64,000 bases of DNA from Chrysemys picta bellii (Eukaryota > Chordata > Testudines > Emydidae): contig NC_088809.1 of assembly GCF_011386835.1 (NCBI RefSeq), positions 4,535,001 through 4,599,000 on the forward strand, in the 5' to 3' direction. Under the pieces are notes generated by a model. The model was not told where the DNA came from. It did no database searches and saw only the letters and a program-made list of their open reading frames with translations. Position 1 is the first letter of the stretch. Every line of letters begins with the position of its first letter. The position numbers and the translations under genes are program-made. Below are positions 24,475 to 35,060 of this stretch, piece by piece.

Positions 24475-24610
24475 TTTTATTAGTTAGTGTTTGCACTGCG
24501 GTCGCACTCAGGGCCCGCATCTTGGCCTGGGACCCTGTTGTGCTAGGCACTGTACAAACACACGCAAAGAAATCGTCCCAGCTCAGCTCAGTTACTGACT
24601 CGTTGTGACC
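24475..24610. repeat. SINE-tail / MIR fragment
   Basis: Contains gttgtgctaggcactgtaca and aagaaatcgtcccagctcag, then gtgaccttggaaaagctgct. Confidence 0.5.
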
Positions 24611-24802
24611 TTGGAAAAGCTGCTCAAAGATCCCAGGAGGAGGAGGAGGTCCAGAGTTGTCATGATTAGTGGTGGTAACAATTCTGGAAGGGATAGTCAT
24701 GCTTCAGGGGCTTAAGCCAGTCTAAAACGATCAGAGACCAGGAAGAGACCTCATGCTGGGGGGGTAGATTATCCTACATCTGTTATTGTGGGAGTCTTCC
24801 AC

Positions 24803-24976
24803 TCGGGATGTAAATATTGTTTAAAAAGTTAACTGTTTAAACAATTAAAATTATATTGTTTAATTGGTTAACCGATTAAAGGGAGAAGGGCTGGGGTTAA
24901 CGGTTAGGGTGGGTTAACCAGTAGGACTCATGCTTACCGGTTAACCATTTAACTGTTTAATATTTTTACATCCCTA
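24803..24976. mobile_element. Miniature element with 8-bp target duplication (174 bp)
   Basis: Ends tcgggatgtaaatatt and, inverted, tagggatgtaaaaatatt. A perfect duplication tcttccac lies at 24795-24802 and 24977-24984, which points to hAT. The interior is made of repeated gttaaccg and tttaacngttt words in both orientations. Confidence 0.88.
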
Positions 24977-25481
24977 TCTTCCACCTCTCTCTGAAGCATC
25001 TGGTGCTGGCCTCTGTGAGAGACAGGGCACTGGACAGATGGACCTGGGTTCTAATCCAGTCTGGCCATTCCTATGTTCTCTGTGGCTACATTGCCCATCT
25101 GTAATAAGCAGGCACTGAGTTGTGGTTATCAAGATGTGTTGACCTGAGAGGTCGTTATTGACTGAGGCTTGTTCAATATTTTCTTCAAAGGGTGACAAAC
25201 ACTGATGTTCACTGAATCCTGAAGTCAGAAGGCATTCTGTATGCCTGCAGCAGGAGTGTCTGAAAATCTCTCCAGTACAGCCATGAATGTCAGAGGTGTA
25301 ACAGGGTTTTGGTTTAGAAAAAACATTGTAAAGAAACGTTAGTGGAACTTCTGAAACAACATTGTCAAAGGCAGATTAGGTCCAAGGACCGGAGAGAGCA
25401 TTACCTCTTATGAACCCATTAGGAAGTCGAGATTTACATAGACTCTTTAGCTCGTCAGAGGTAAATACTAGTTTTCACATA

Positions 25482-25718
25482 GATTCATGCAGTGGTGGTG
25501 TAGCCATGTTGGTCCCAGGATATTAGATACCTTGATATTAGAGAGACAAGGGGTGGGTGAGGTAAAATGTTTTATTGGACCAGCTTCTGTTGGTGAGAGA
25601 CAAGCTCTCGAACCACACATAGCTCTTCTTCAGGTCTGTGTAAGCTTGAAAGTTAGCCTCTCTCACCAACAGAAGTTGGTCCAATAAAAGATCTCTCCTC
25701 ACCCACTTTGTGTCTCTG
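25482..25718. mobile_element. Palindromic retroposon, hammerhead-like copy
   Basis: Inverted arms of about 55 bp (25541-25600 and 25659-25715) share ttattggaccagcttctgtt and its inversion. The left end is a single-copy tail, gtggtgtagccatgttggtc. An 11-bp duplication gttttcacata flanks it (25471-25481 and 25719-25729). On the minus strand the centre carries a hammerhead-like core (see 25606-25633). Sequence is unrelated to the copy at 63078 except for architecture. Confidence 0.75.
25606..25633 (-). ncRNA. Degenerate hammerhead-ribozyme-like core
   Basis: Minus strand reads CTGAAGA (matches CUGANGA), then stem II agagct/ggttc with two G-U pairs around atgtgt, then GAGA where a hammerhead needs GAAA, then gcttgtctc. 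The changed GAAA box would abolish activity, so this is at best a fossil motif. Confidence 0.35.
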
Positions 25719-25729
25719 GTTTTCACATA

Positions 25730-27194
25730 AACAGTCCTACTCTGAATCTCTCCTGAGAAGATCTGAGGTTGAAAATAGCTACATCTCCTCCTTCCGGTAG
25801 TGGCTGCTTCTGGATTTCTAGCACCGAAACTAGCTTGGCTCAGTTGTGTATTGAGTGTGGGTGTTGTGTGTCTTTCCTCGTCTGAGCAATCTTTGATGCC
25901 TTGCGATTCAAATGAATTGGCCTCGGTGTCATTACCAGACAGGGCTGGCTACGGGAGGGGGTTTCGTTGGATTCTGTGGAGATGAAAGGCTTTCGGAAAT
26001 GGTGCTAATGCAGCTGGATTGAGATGAAAGGTGAAAGGGGCTCTGCATTGATCTCCAGCAGGCTCTGACAACCACAGGCGGCATGAAATAGAAAGGAGCC
26101 CGGAGATTACACCGCTAGAATTGCCTATAAAATATCCCACCCATCCCTGCTTGGGGATGGCTGGGTGGGGGCACCCCAGTTGGATGCACCTTTCCCTCCC
26201 CTTCGCCTTACCCCATCCACAGCTGTGATTCAAGTTAAGGAGAGTCGCCTACATAAACCCCTGTGCTTTTCATGACCGGGGCCGGGCTCAGCACGTCAGA
26301 GTGATGGGGGCCAGCTGGGTGTGGGGTTGGATTTCTCTGTCCCTGGTGGAGTTTGTCCCGTTCTACATGCGTGTTCACACACAAGCCGTTAGGGACTGAC
26401 TGATAACACTGCCTCCTGCGAGTGCTGGATGCATCAGCTGGGATGTATTGGGGAGGATGCCCCAGACCTCGCCAATCCCCAGGTGTCAGTAGGGTATGAA
26501 GTATCCAGGCTGGGATTTTCAGAGAAGCCTATAGGAGCGTGGTACCCAAAGGCATGAGACTTGCATGCCCTAGCTGCCCTCTTCCCACTCTACACTGGCC
26601 CATGCTGAGTTCAGCTGTGGTGCAGCTGAGCTGTGTGTGGGTATATCTGGAGCACTGGGGGAGGTGATTCGCAGGCCACCGCAGGGAATGCTCCACCGAT
26701 TCCAGCTGGTGACAGATGGCCCAGCTGGGCTGTACCAGGGAACAGTCCTGTGCTGACAGCAGGAGGCTTAGGGAACCCAAATGGCTCTCTTCTGTCTCTC
26801 ATATCTCTGGGTCCATGGTGAGAAGATAAACCCCTAGCTGGGAGGCTGCTGTGTTTGGGAGTTAGCGCTAGCCTCTGGAGTGAGGACCAGCCTCCCATGG
26901 ATAGTAGTAACTGCTAAAAGTTAGCATTTGTACAGGGCTTTGGAGCTGCAAAGCCCTCTGCAAACAGAAACTAATTACTGCAGTCTCTGCCACATTAATT
27001 CTTCAGTGGATGAAATAAGCAAACAAAGAAACCCCCAGCAAGGTTAGATATGTAACAAATCCCGGCTTTCATCCCAGGTATCGCTCCTCTGCACACCCTG
27101 GCCACTCAGAATCCCAGGGCAGATTCTGTCGGGGCTAATGCAGTTCCAAAATTACAGTCCCCATCACTTGAGCACAAGGAGATTCCCCACTAGC
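25730..27194. other. Unique non-coding DNA
   Basis: No gene or repeat recognised. The frames at 26529-26898 overlap on both strands without domains. Confidence 0.4.
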
Positions 27195-27202
27195 TGCTAG
27201 CT

Positions 27203-27511
27203 CAGGGGTCGGCAACCTTTCAGAAGTGGTGCCGAGTCTTCATTTATTCACTCTCATTTAAGGTTTTGCGTGCCAGTGATACATTTGAACGTTTTTAGAA
27301 GGTCTCTTTCTATAAGTCTATAATATATAACTAAACTATTGTTGTATATAAAGTAAATAAGTTTTTTTAAATGTTTAAGAAGCTTCATTTAAAATTAAAT
27401 AAAAATGCAGAGCCCCCCGGACCGGTGGCCAGGCCCCGGGCAGCGTGAGTGCCACTGAAAATCAGCTCGTGTGCCGCCTTCGACACATGTGCCATAGGTT
27501 GCCTACCCCTG
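27203..27511. mobile_element. Non-autonomous hAT-type element (309 bp)
   Basis: TIRs caggggtcggcaacct and, inverted, caggggtaggcaacct differ by one base. Eight-bp flanks tgctagct (27195-27202) and tgcaagca (27512-27519) match at six positions, a decayed target duplication. AT-rich interior, no ORF. Confidence 0.88.
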
Positions 27512-27594
27512 TGCAAGCAGTACAGAGCCGGACAGACAGCTGAGCAATTCTGTTTCCATCCAGTAGAGGGGGGTGATGCCCATACACAGTAGGC

Positions 27595-27937
27595 CAGCGG
27601 TTCTCAATCTGTGGGTTGGGACCCCAAAGTGGGTCGTGCCCATTTTAATGGGGTCGCCAGGGCGTTAGACTTGCTGGGCCTGGGGCTGAAGTCAAACATC
27701 CAAGCCCCACCGCCCAGGGCTGGGGGCTTCAGCCCTGGGCAGTGGGGCTTAGGTTACAGCCCGCACCTGCCCAGGGCTGAAACCCTCAAGCTTCGGCTCC
27801 CCCGCCCCCCTGGGGGGTGGGGCTTTGGCCCCCTGCCCAGGGTGGAGGGGCTCAGTCTTCAGTCCCCCTTCCTGGGGTCGTGTAGTAATTTTTGTTGTCA
27901 GAAGGGGGTTGTGGTGCAAGGAAGTTTGAGAAGCCTG
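27595..27937. mobile_element. Non-autonomous hAT-type element (343 bp)
   Basis: Left end cagcggttctcaa and inverted right end caggcttctcaaac. Flanks cagtaggc (27587-27594) and cgctaggc (27938-27945) match at six of eight. The interior holds repeated cccagggctg words in both orientations. The 110-aa frame across it is incidental. Confidence 0.85.
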
Positions 27938-28024
27938 CGCTAGGCAGTTCAGATCCTTATTCTTTATGGGCTTCTGGCTGTGCTGTCTGTTCTTACTCAG
28001 CGGCTGAGGGAAGTGCACTTTTGC

Positions 28025-28435
28025 AAGAGGTCAGCTATAATAATTGCTTAAAGAAAGTACATGGTAATTAAGTTACTCTGTTAATTTGCTGCCAGGCAAA
28101 GAATGAGAGAGGTCTGGGAAGCTTACTGGGCTCCTGCTTAATGGCAGAAGCAGCCAATTACCACAGGAAGAAGGGGAGGGTTAAAAGAAGGACCCTAGCA
28201 CCCTGTGGCCCATTAAAGCCGCCACAGACTGCCATGCATAGCCCCTAGTTAGATGTGACTTTTCGTCTTGCAATTGAAATGACGCCCCCAGAATAACCTC
28301 ATGGCAGGTTGTGATTCTGTATTGCATCAAGGAGGGCCGATTCTGTTCTCCCCGCCTGCTGTCCCAGAAAGGAGCAAAGAGGGACTGAGACATGCGCCTT
28401 GGTGGCTTACGTTGTCTCTACGTACATGCCTAGGC
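28025..28435. other. Unique non-coding DNA
   Basis: No feature recognised. Confidence 0.4.
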
Positions 28436-28439
28436 TCAA

Positions 28440-28665
28440 GAGAAGGACGGCCCAGTGGTTAGGGAACAGGCCTAAGACCTGGGAAAGCTGGATTCAATCC
28501 TCTGCTCTGCCACAGACTTCCTGTGTGGCCTTGGGCAAGTCACTTAGCCGATCTGTGCCTCGGTTCCCATCTGTACAATGGAAGTAAGAGCCCTGCCTCA
28601 TGGGGCGTTGAGTGGATAAATCCATTCAACATTGTGAGGTGCCCAGATGCCATGGTGATGGGGGA
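28440..28665 (+). repeat. MIR-type SINE
   Basis: Contains acggcccagtggttagggaa, ctggattcaatcctctgctc, gtggccttgggcaagtcact and ctcggttcccatctgtacaa in order. A well-preserved copy. Confidence 0.85.
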
Positions 28666-28679
28666 CAGATAAGTACCTT

Positions 28680-30020
28680 AGATGGAAGCACCATGGGAAG
28701 GGAAGGTACAAGGAGCCACATGTGGGCAAGGCTGATCAGTGTCAGAGATTGAGCAATCCCGGTGCAGAGTGGGAGTGGGAAGATAGGGGCAGGAGCTCAC
28801 CTGGCATGAGGCAGAGCAGGAGGGCTGGGGGTTGTGGCTTCTTCCCCACCTGCTAGCACCCGGAGGCATGTTCTAGGACAGCATCCTTGGAGGTGCTACT
28901 TCTGCACCTGCAGCCCTTGGAGGTGAGCTGTCCCCTGTACCCATTCTCACACCAGAAGGTCCCCATCTCCTCCCTCCCTAAGCACAGCGAGTTGCAATGT
29001 TTTGGAGCTGCGTCCACACTTGTGGGTGCTTTGCTTTGCTCTTCTAAGAGGATTCTCCTTCCTCGGGAGCAAAGCAGCCCTTGTTAATGTGGGGACTTTC
29101 TTCGGGGTTCCCTTGAGGTCCTTTCCTTGGCATTAACCTCGAAATTCAAGTTTAATTTAATGGGAAACAGTAGAGAGGGTGAGGTGGGGGTATCTGTCCC
29201 CTGCTGAGTTTGTGCTGGATTCTGCTAATAATTTGCTCCCCAGCACGGAGTGGAGAATAGACTCCAGTATGTTAAACCAATCTCTGGTGAGTTCATTAGC
29301 TGCTAATACAGGCTCTGGAATTGTTAGCATACACATTTATTAGCATGCTTGCTGCCTTGATCATTTAGACCGGTCACTTTTTTTTTTTAAATTGTTCTTC
29401 CCTGTACAAAAAAAAATGTTTCCTGCATGCATGGAAGCACTAGTCGTAACATTTAAATTACTCCAATTATGTTGGTTTTGGCCCCAGTTCCTCATGGAAA
29501 AAAAACCCTGAGCCACTGTAATTAAAATAAATGTGACAGCCTTATCACATCAACCATCCCCGCAACTTGGAAACGCAGGAGTTTGTTCTCATCTTGATGC
29601 ACTGGGAGGGCTCACGTCCCTCTTCGCCTACACACAGAGTGAGAGTGTGCTCTGAAACCGGAGGGAGAGGAGCAACAAGGTCCACATGCATTGGCAGCCC
29701 AGGTAGGATGCCTTGGGTGGAGCGAGAACCCCAGCCACGTTGTCAGGATTTTGCACGTGCACTTCGCAGATAGTCTGCATGGGCTGCAGTGCAGCCAAGC
29801 TATGGGACCAAAGTGGGTTGCAGACGTTGTTAAAGCGAACAGGTGCCTGAAGCACTCAACTCCAAAGGAAAGGGCCGACACCCAGAGCCACGTGGCCGAG
29901 AGGGGAGTGTACAGCTAATGGGGTTTACTGGATTTCAAACTGGGTGGCTGGGACCCAATTGGCGCGTGGGCAGTGAGCAACAGAGTGTGTCCTTTGCAGT
30001 GTGTTGCTTGATGATCTACA
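28680..30020. other. Unique non-coding DNA
   Basis: No gene. 29220-29540 is AT-rich (aattaaaataaatgtgacag). Overlapping frames at 29567-30151 lie on both strands without domains. Confidence 0.4.
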
Positions 30021-30027
30021 CTTCAAA

Positions 30028-30300
30028 GGGTACGTCCAGACTACCCACCATATCGGCGGGTAGCGATCGATTTATCGGGGATCAATATATCACGTCTCCC
30101 CAAACGCGCTCCCCGTCGACTCCGGAACTCCACCAGAGCAAGCGGCGGTAGCGGAGTCGACGGGGGAGCCGCGGCCGTCAATCCCGTGCCGTGAGGACGG
30201 GAGGTAAGTTGGAATAAGATACGTCGCCTTCAGCTACTGTATTCCCGTAGCTGAAGTTGTGTATCTTACATCGACACACACCCCCAGTGTAGACCAGGCC
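30028..30300. mobile_element. Non-autonomous TIR element
   Basis: Left end gggtacgtccagactac and inverted right end ggcctggtctacactgg. The interior has self-complementary gtcgactccggaactccacc and agcggagtcgacggggga parts. Flanks share only AA, so the target duplication is uncertain. CpG-rich relative to its surroundings. Confidence 0.6.
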
Positions 30301-30460
30301 AAAGTTGCATTGCCTAGTCACGTCAATCAGGGATGTGGACAAACCCGACCGACACAGCTATGCCGGCAAATCCCCCAGTGTAGACACAGCTGTGTTGGCT
30401 GGAGAGGGCTTCTGTCTGCATGGTGGTGCTCCTACACTGACCGACAAACCCCTGTTGTCA
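30301..30460. repeat. Fragment of a second TIR element
   Basis: Contains gaccgacacagctatgccgg and cccagtgtagacacagctgt, matching the interior of the element at 56847-57138. No intact ends. Confidence 0.5.
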
Positions 30461-30464
30461 TAGG

Positions 30465-31395
30465 TGGTCTCTGTTGAGGGGCCAGGCCTGTGTGGATCGT
30501 TGGAGAGAGAGAGGAACAAGGCAGAAAGGTGCCTGGCTTGAGCCTCCGGCACAAGGGAGTTGTCTGCAGGCAGGTCTTTTCCAGGAAACCGGACCTTGTG
30601 TCATCAAAGAATGTTCCCAAATCACACAGAGGAAATACCCTGCCTCTGCCTCACTGATTCCTCATCCAAACAGCAGTTGCCTTCCCAGGCCCTGAATTTC
30701 AGCCGAAGGCAGCGCTTGGGAGAGGCAGTGAGCCGCAGTACATGTGCCAGTCACGTGTTGCAGCGCCACACACCCCGCAACTTCTGCACTTCAGTGGGCC
30801 AATGTTCCAACCTAGCTCCAGCAACAGGAAACCTGAGCTCTCATCCCTGTGTGCCAGGGACACATTCAGATCTCGGGCAGGTCACGGAGGGTCCGATCCA
30901 AAGCCCACTGAAGCCAATGGGAATTTTTCTGTTCCCTTCAAAGGCAGCGGCATTGGGGCCTTGTCTTCTGACTTTCAAACCTGCAGCTGCCACGGATTTG
31001 CTGGGACTTGGGGATGCTCAGCATCTCTGACAGTGGGTCATTAACTTGGCCCTCTGGAGTCTGCCTCTGTACAGCGGGGATCAGGCTGTGAGGCTGGCAG
31101 ACTAGGTGGCAGCTCATTGCCAAGGTCCCCAGGCCTCAATTGAACGCTGACAGCTACAGAGCTGGAATCAGACTGGCTCAGCTGTGTGCTGGCATTGTTA
31201 AAATAGAACTATAAGAATGCGTTTAGACGTCATTGAATGCTTGTGAGCTGCTGCCTGAGTCAGTCTCACTCACAACATCTATAGCCCATATTGTAAGGCA
31301 TATTTGAGCATTTGCATTATAAGCCATCAGACAGGAGAGAGACATTAACTCATGTGAAATGCTGGTCCCCAACCAAAGGTGTTGTGTCCTGCCTG
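30465..31395. other. Mostly unique DNA with an old palindromic fragment
   Basis: 30885-30965 contains tccgatccaaagcccactga and agccaatgggaat, typical of an old amniote palindromic repeat. The 156-aa plus frame (30560-31030) overlaps it and has no domain. Confidence 0.4.
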
Positions 31396-31399
31396 ACAA

Positions 31400-32610
31400 G
31401 GAAGGCCTATCAATGCCAGACAGACTAGCTTGGAACATTAAAGAGGACAAAAGACTTTGTTGTTACTCCCCCCCTCCATCCCGCTCCCTCCACCACATAC
31501 ACATGAAGATGAGTCTTGCACGTTAATTCCTCCCATCAGCTGAGTTTGCAGCTCAGAGCAGAAGGGGGAACAAGGAGGAACTGGATCTCATTGCTGCTTG
31601 ACTCTGCGGGCGAGGGGTTTCTAGGCATAAGCAGGGGATCCTCAATTGCTTAGCCTGCGTTAGCCCTAAAGGACATCTAGAGCTTGCTTCTATTACCTCT
31701 GGAAACTTAAGACTTTAACTCATTTGGGCGTGTGCATTTACCTGCTTTAACCTTGTAAATAATTCTCTTATTTCCTTTTCCTACTAATAAATCAGTATAT
31801 AGTTTATTATAGGATTGGCTACTAGTGTTGTCTTTGGTGTGAGATCAGGGCCGGCTCTGGCTTTTTTTTGCCTTAGGCAAAAAAGCCACACACCCCCCCG
31901 CCCCGCCCCCCGCCCCCCCCCCCCCCCCAGCGCGGCAGGGGAGGGCGCTGAGCCCTGCTGCGGGCCCACAATCCCCGACCGGTGGGAGGAGGGCGGAGAG
32001 CCCGGCCAGGGCTCTCCGCTCTCCCCGGCGGCCAGAGCGCCGGGAGGAGGGCGGAGAGCCCGGCCGGGGCCCGACCGGCTGGAGCACCGGGGGGAGGGGG
32101 GCGAGCCCGCTGCGGCTCCGCTCTCCCCGGCGGCCGGAGCACCACGGGGACGGCAGCAAGCCCAGTCGCAGCCCTGCTCTCAGGCCGGAGCACCCCGCTG
32201 CACCGCCCCCCTCCAGGCGCCGCCCCAAGCACATGCTTGGTGGGCTGGTGCCTGGAGCTGCCCTGTGTGAGATCTAAGGTGCAATTGACCCGGGGTGAGT
32301 GACTGGTCCTTTGGGACTGGATATAACCAGAATATTGCTGTGATTCGTGGTGTAAGGGCCCGTCTCTCACAAAGACAGTCTTGCCTAGGTGAAGAGACAG
32401 ATGGGAGTATCCAAGGGGGCTGTCTGTGACTCCCTGGTTTGGCTATTATGGTGCCTGAGGAATATACACTCGATACTTGGTTGATGAAATCTAAGTATAG
32501 AACTCAGCCCATTTGGGGGTTGTGCCCTGGGTCTTAGCAGTGTACCCTGAGGTTGGTACTTATGCTCTTAAGTCTGCAGGACAGCCCGACACGGGCTACC
32601 CTGTTTATTG
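31400..32610 (+). repeat. Possible LTR-like or other unclassified repeat, split by a hAT element
   Basis: Sequence on both sides of the 31846-32265 insertion reads as one unit once the duplicated 8 bp is counted only once. It includes cctactaataaatcagtata upstream of ggtgtgagatc and, after the insertion, aaggtgcaattgacccgggg. The aataaa signal followed about 50 bp later by a gtgttgtctttggtgtg stretch is compatible with an LTR. I recall this wording as repetitive in turtles. No coding frame; class not established. Confidence 0.35.
31846..32265. mobile_element. Non-autonomous hAT-type element, GC-rich (420 bp)
   Basis: Left end cagggccggctctgg and inverted right end cagggcagctccagg. A perfect 8-bp duplication tgtgagat lies at 31838-31845 and 32266-32273. 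The first ten bases equal the left TIR of the large hAT at 60456-63993, so it is probably a deletion derivative of that family. The interior is extremely GC-rich, with a long C-run and three to four degenerate repeats of ctctccccggcggcc / cggagagcccggcc. Long frames here (129-165 aa) are composition artefacts. Confidence 0.9.
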
Positions 32611-32634
32611 TTAGTTACCTGAATTGTGGTAGCT

Positions 32635-32722
32635 GAAGGAAGGAAGGACGGACGGACGGAAGGAAGGAAGGAAGGACGGAAGGAAGGAAGGAAGGAAGGA
32701 AGGAAGGAAGGAAGGAAGGAAG
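32635..32722 (+). repeat. (GAAG)n microsatellite with GACG variants
   Basis: About 88 bp of tetranucleotide repeat, purine-only except for several GGAC units near its start. Confidence 0.97.
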
Positions 32723-32854
32723 ACACCAGTGCTAGCTCCCCAAGGAGCTTACAGACACCATGTGGAAAGGGAAGTGAGGTTCCCAGCATCCATGATGGGA
32801 CTTGGGGATGATATGGGGACTGTGAGCTCTCTGGGTCAGGAACCATTTTTTATT

Positions 32855-32935
32855 TCTATGCATTCAGCACAACGGGGCCCTGATCCAAATCGGGGCTGCT
32901 GAGCAGTAGCGTGATGCAAATAATTATGAATAGTG
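32855..32935 (+). repeat. SINE-tail fragment
   Basis: Contains cattcagcacaacggggccc and gatgcaaataattatgaata. Confidence 0.5.
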
Positions 32936-33044
32936 TGTTTGTGTTTTTAAAGCACTATGGAAATGTAGGACCCAATCCCTACTCAGGTGAGGAGTCCCAT
33001 TCACTTCAGGGGGCCGAGCTGCAGGATTGGGCCCATAAATTTTG

Positions 33045-33290
33045 TTTCCATTACCGTAGTGGCTAGAGACCCGCACAGAGGGTGGGGCCCCATTGTGCTA
33101 GGTCCTGTGCACACATATAGTAAGAGGCAGTCCTACCCCAAAGAGTTTACAGTTTAAATAGACAAGACAGACGGTGTGGCAGGAAGCAGACATATGGTGA
33201 GGTTAAGTGACTTTCCCAAGGTCACACAATGGGTTGGTGGCAGTGCTGGGAATAGAACCCAGGACCTAGTCCAATGCTTTGTCTGGTAGC
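33045..33290 (-). repeat. MIR-type SINE with tail, antisense
   Basis: Tail first (ccccattgtgctaggtcctg, cctaccccaaagagtttaca), then the core (gtgactttcccaaggtcaca) and ggaatagaacccaggaccta. Confidence 0.8.
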
Positions 33291-34019
33291 CTATGCTGTC
33301 TTTCACCTGCAACTTGCCACATAAGTCTTGTTGCTCTCCCCTGAAAGCAAAGGATAACGGAACAGACTGATGTGTCAGCTGGTCTAGAAGCACCTGCAAT
33401 GCAACCCAGGAACAGCTCCCATGTCCAGTTCAGCCACTGCCTGTACCTGCTGGATTTAATGTGTTGTCATTGCTCTTGATTAAAGCACACAGAAAACACT
33501 AGCACCCAGATGCCAGCAAATTAAATAGTTTCCATAAGAAAAAATATCTGGAGATCAACGATCGGGAGCTGCAAGTGGGCGATTGGGAAAGCTTTCGAGG
33601 GCGAGCATGAACCCTCTCTGAATGCATTAATTCGTTAATTAAAATTAATGTGGCCATTTCTGCTCCTAGGCTTTAAAATTCTAATAAAACCCACATGATA
33701 ATTTATCTTATACACAAAAATTAAAGTGCTCTGGAGACAGATGGATTTTTCCCCTCAATATTTATTGTTTCTTTCCACTCGGAGCCAAGGAAACTTTAAG
33801 AAATAGGAATTTATATGGCACCCTATAAACTGCAGTATAAATTGTACGCCAGGATCTCTTCAAACACCAGCTGAGATACAGGTACCACTGAGGTGCAGGA
33901 CAGCACCAGTTTGCCACAGAAAGTGAAGCAGAATCCTTTACCCAAATGAAACGGCAAGAGGATTTAGTTAGGCAGAATGTAATGTACCAGAGCTGAAATG
34001 GGAGTATACCTCACCAATG

Positions 34020-34140
34020 TTGTTGTTTTATTATTTGTACGGTGGTCGTGCCTAGGAGCCGCGTCATGGGCCAGGACTCCATTGCACGAGCCACTGTGCA
34101 AACAGAGGTGGTCTCTGTTCTGAGGTGCAAACAATCAGTG
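34020..34140 (-). repeat. SINE-tail fragment, antisense
   Basis: Contains cgtgcctaggagccgcgtca and ccaggactccattgcacgag, with gtgcaaacagaggtggtctc. Confidence 0.6.
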
Positions 34141-34234
34141 CCTTATTTTTGCAAATAGTGCTTTGTGATCTTTAGGGATCAGCCTCTCCCCCAGAGGAAT
34201 CTTATCTGAAGGGGACCAAAACAGGACTGAAAAT

Positions 34235-34465
34235 AAAGTGTACATTTTTGACAGTGAGGGTAATTAACATTGGAACAACTTACCAAGGGTCATGGTGGAT
34301 TCTCCATCACTGACCACTGGTAAATCGAGATTGGATGTTTTTCTACCAGATGTGCTCTAAGGATTATCTTGGGGGGCTGGTTCTCTGGCCTGTGCTATAC
34401 AGGGGATCAGACTCGGTGATCACAGTGATCCCTCCTGGTCTTGGAATCTGTGAGTCTGTGAAATG
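34235..34465 (+). repeat. CR1 LINE 3' untranslated region
   Basis: Contains gacagtgagggtaattaaca, catggtggattctccatcac, gagattggatgtttttctac and ggggatcagactcggtgatc, in CR1 3' order. Same subfamily as 15660-15946. Confidence 0.85.
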
Positions 34466-34504
34466 CTACTGCCAAAAATACCACCACAGCTACGTCTGGC
34501 TGGG

Positions 34505-34865
34505 ATTCAGGCTGTCATGACTCCGTTCCAGCCCTGCCGCCGACTCACTGCTGGGTGATTCTGGGCGAGTCACTTAGCGCCAGAGTTTTCAAATGCCCTC
34601 AGAGTTAGACCAACTTGGAGTGCTTGTGGAAATCCCACTCAGTCTCTGTGCCACAGCTCCCTACTTGTCCCATGGGGATAGTAACACATCCTCCCCCTCA
34701 CTCCTCCCCCAGCCTTGGCTGCCGTGTCTGTTTAGAGTAGACTGGCAGCTCTTTGGAGCAGGGACTGTCTCCCCCTATAGGCTTGTGCAGCACCCAGCCT
34801 AGTGAGGTCCTGATCTCCGTTGGGTCCCTCTAGGTGCTACTGTAATGCAAATTGGTAAATATTAA
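34505..34865 (+). repeat. MIR-type SINE with tail
   Basis: Contains attctgggcgagtcacttag, cttgtcccatggggatagta, then the tail agcagggactgtctccccct and tgcagcacccagcctagtga, ending taataagaataaa. Confidence 0.7.
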
Positions 34866-34879
34866 TAAGAATAAATTGG

Positions 34880-35060
34880 CACTTGATGGTGTTTCTCATT
34901 TGTAGATCTCAGAGCACTCTACAAGCCTGGCCTGAAGCATTAGGTGAGCATGAAGTTAAATGACTTGCCCATGGTCATGCAGCTAATCAGTAGCAGAGAT
35001 AAAATTAGAATCCAGGAGCCCAAACTCCATTTTCCCTGCAGTGCTTCCTGCTGTTCTATA
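34880..35060 (-). repeat. MIR-type SINE, antisense
   Basis: Contains gatctcagagcactctacaa, aaatgacttgcccatggtca and gaatccaggagcccaaactc. Confidence 0.65.

Noticed and set aside
30321..30360. gatgtggaca wording as a possible next DOC2B C2B exon
   Set aside because: The flanking translation does not fit the C2B sequence, it lies upstream of the other exons, and it belongs to a TIR-element fragment.
30560..31030. 156-aa plus-strand frame
   Set aside because: No domain, overlaps another frame and an old palindromic repeat; consistent with chance.
31890..32230. CpG-island-like region as a promoter candidate
   Set aside because: It is contained exactly within a transposable element between an 8-bp target duplication; no first exon is adjacent.
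31815..32370. Frames of 106-165 aa on both strands
   Set aside because: They lie in the GC-rich interior of a hAT element with exact ends and target duplication; stop codons are rare there because of composition.
32568..32846. Frames with KEGR and SFLP repeats
   Set aside because: Translation of the GAAG microsatellite.
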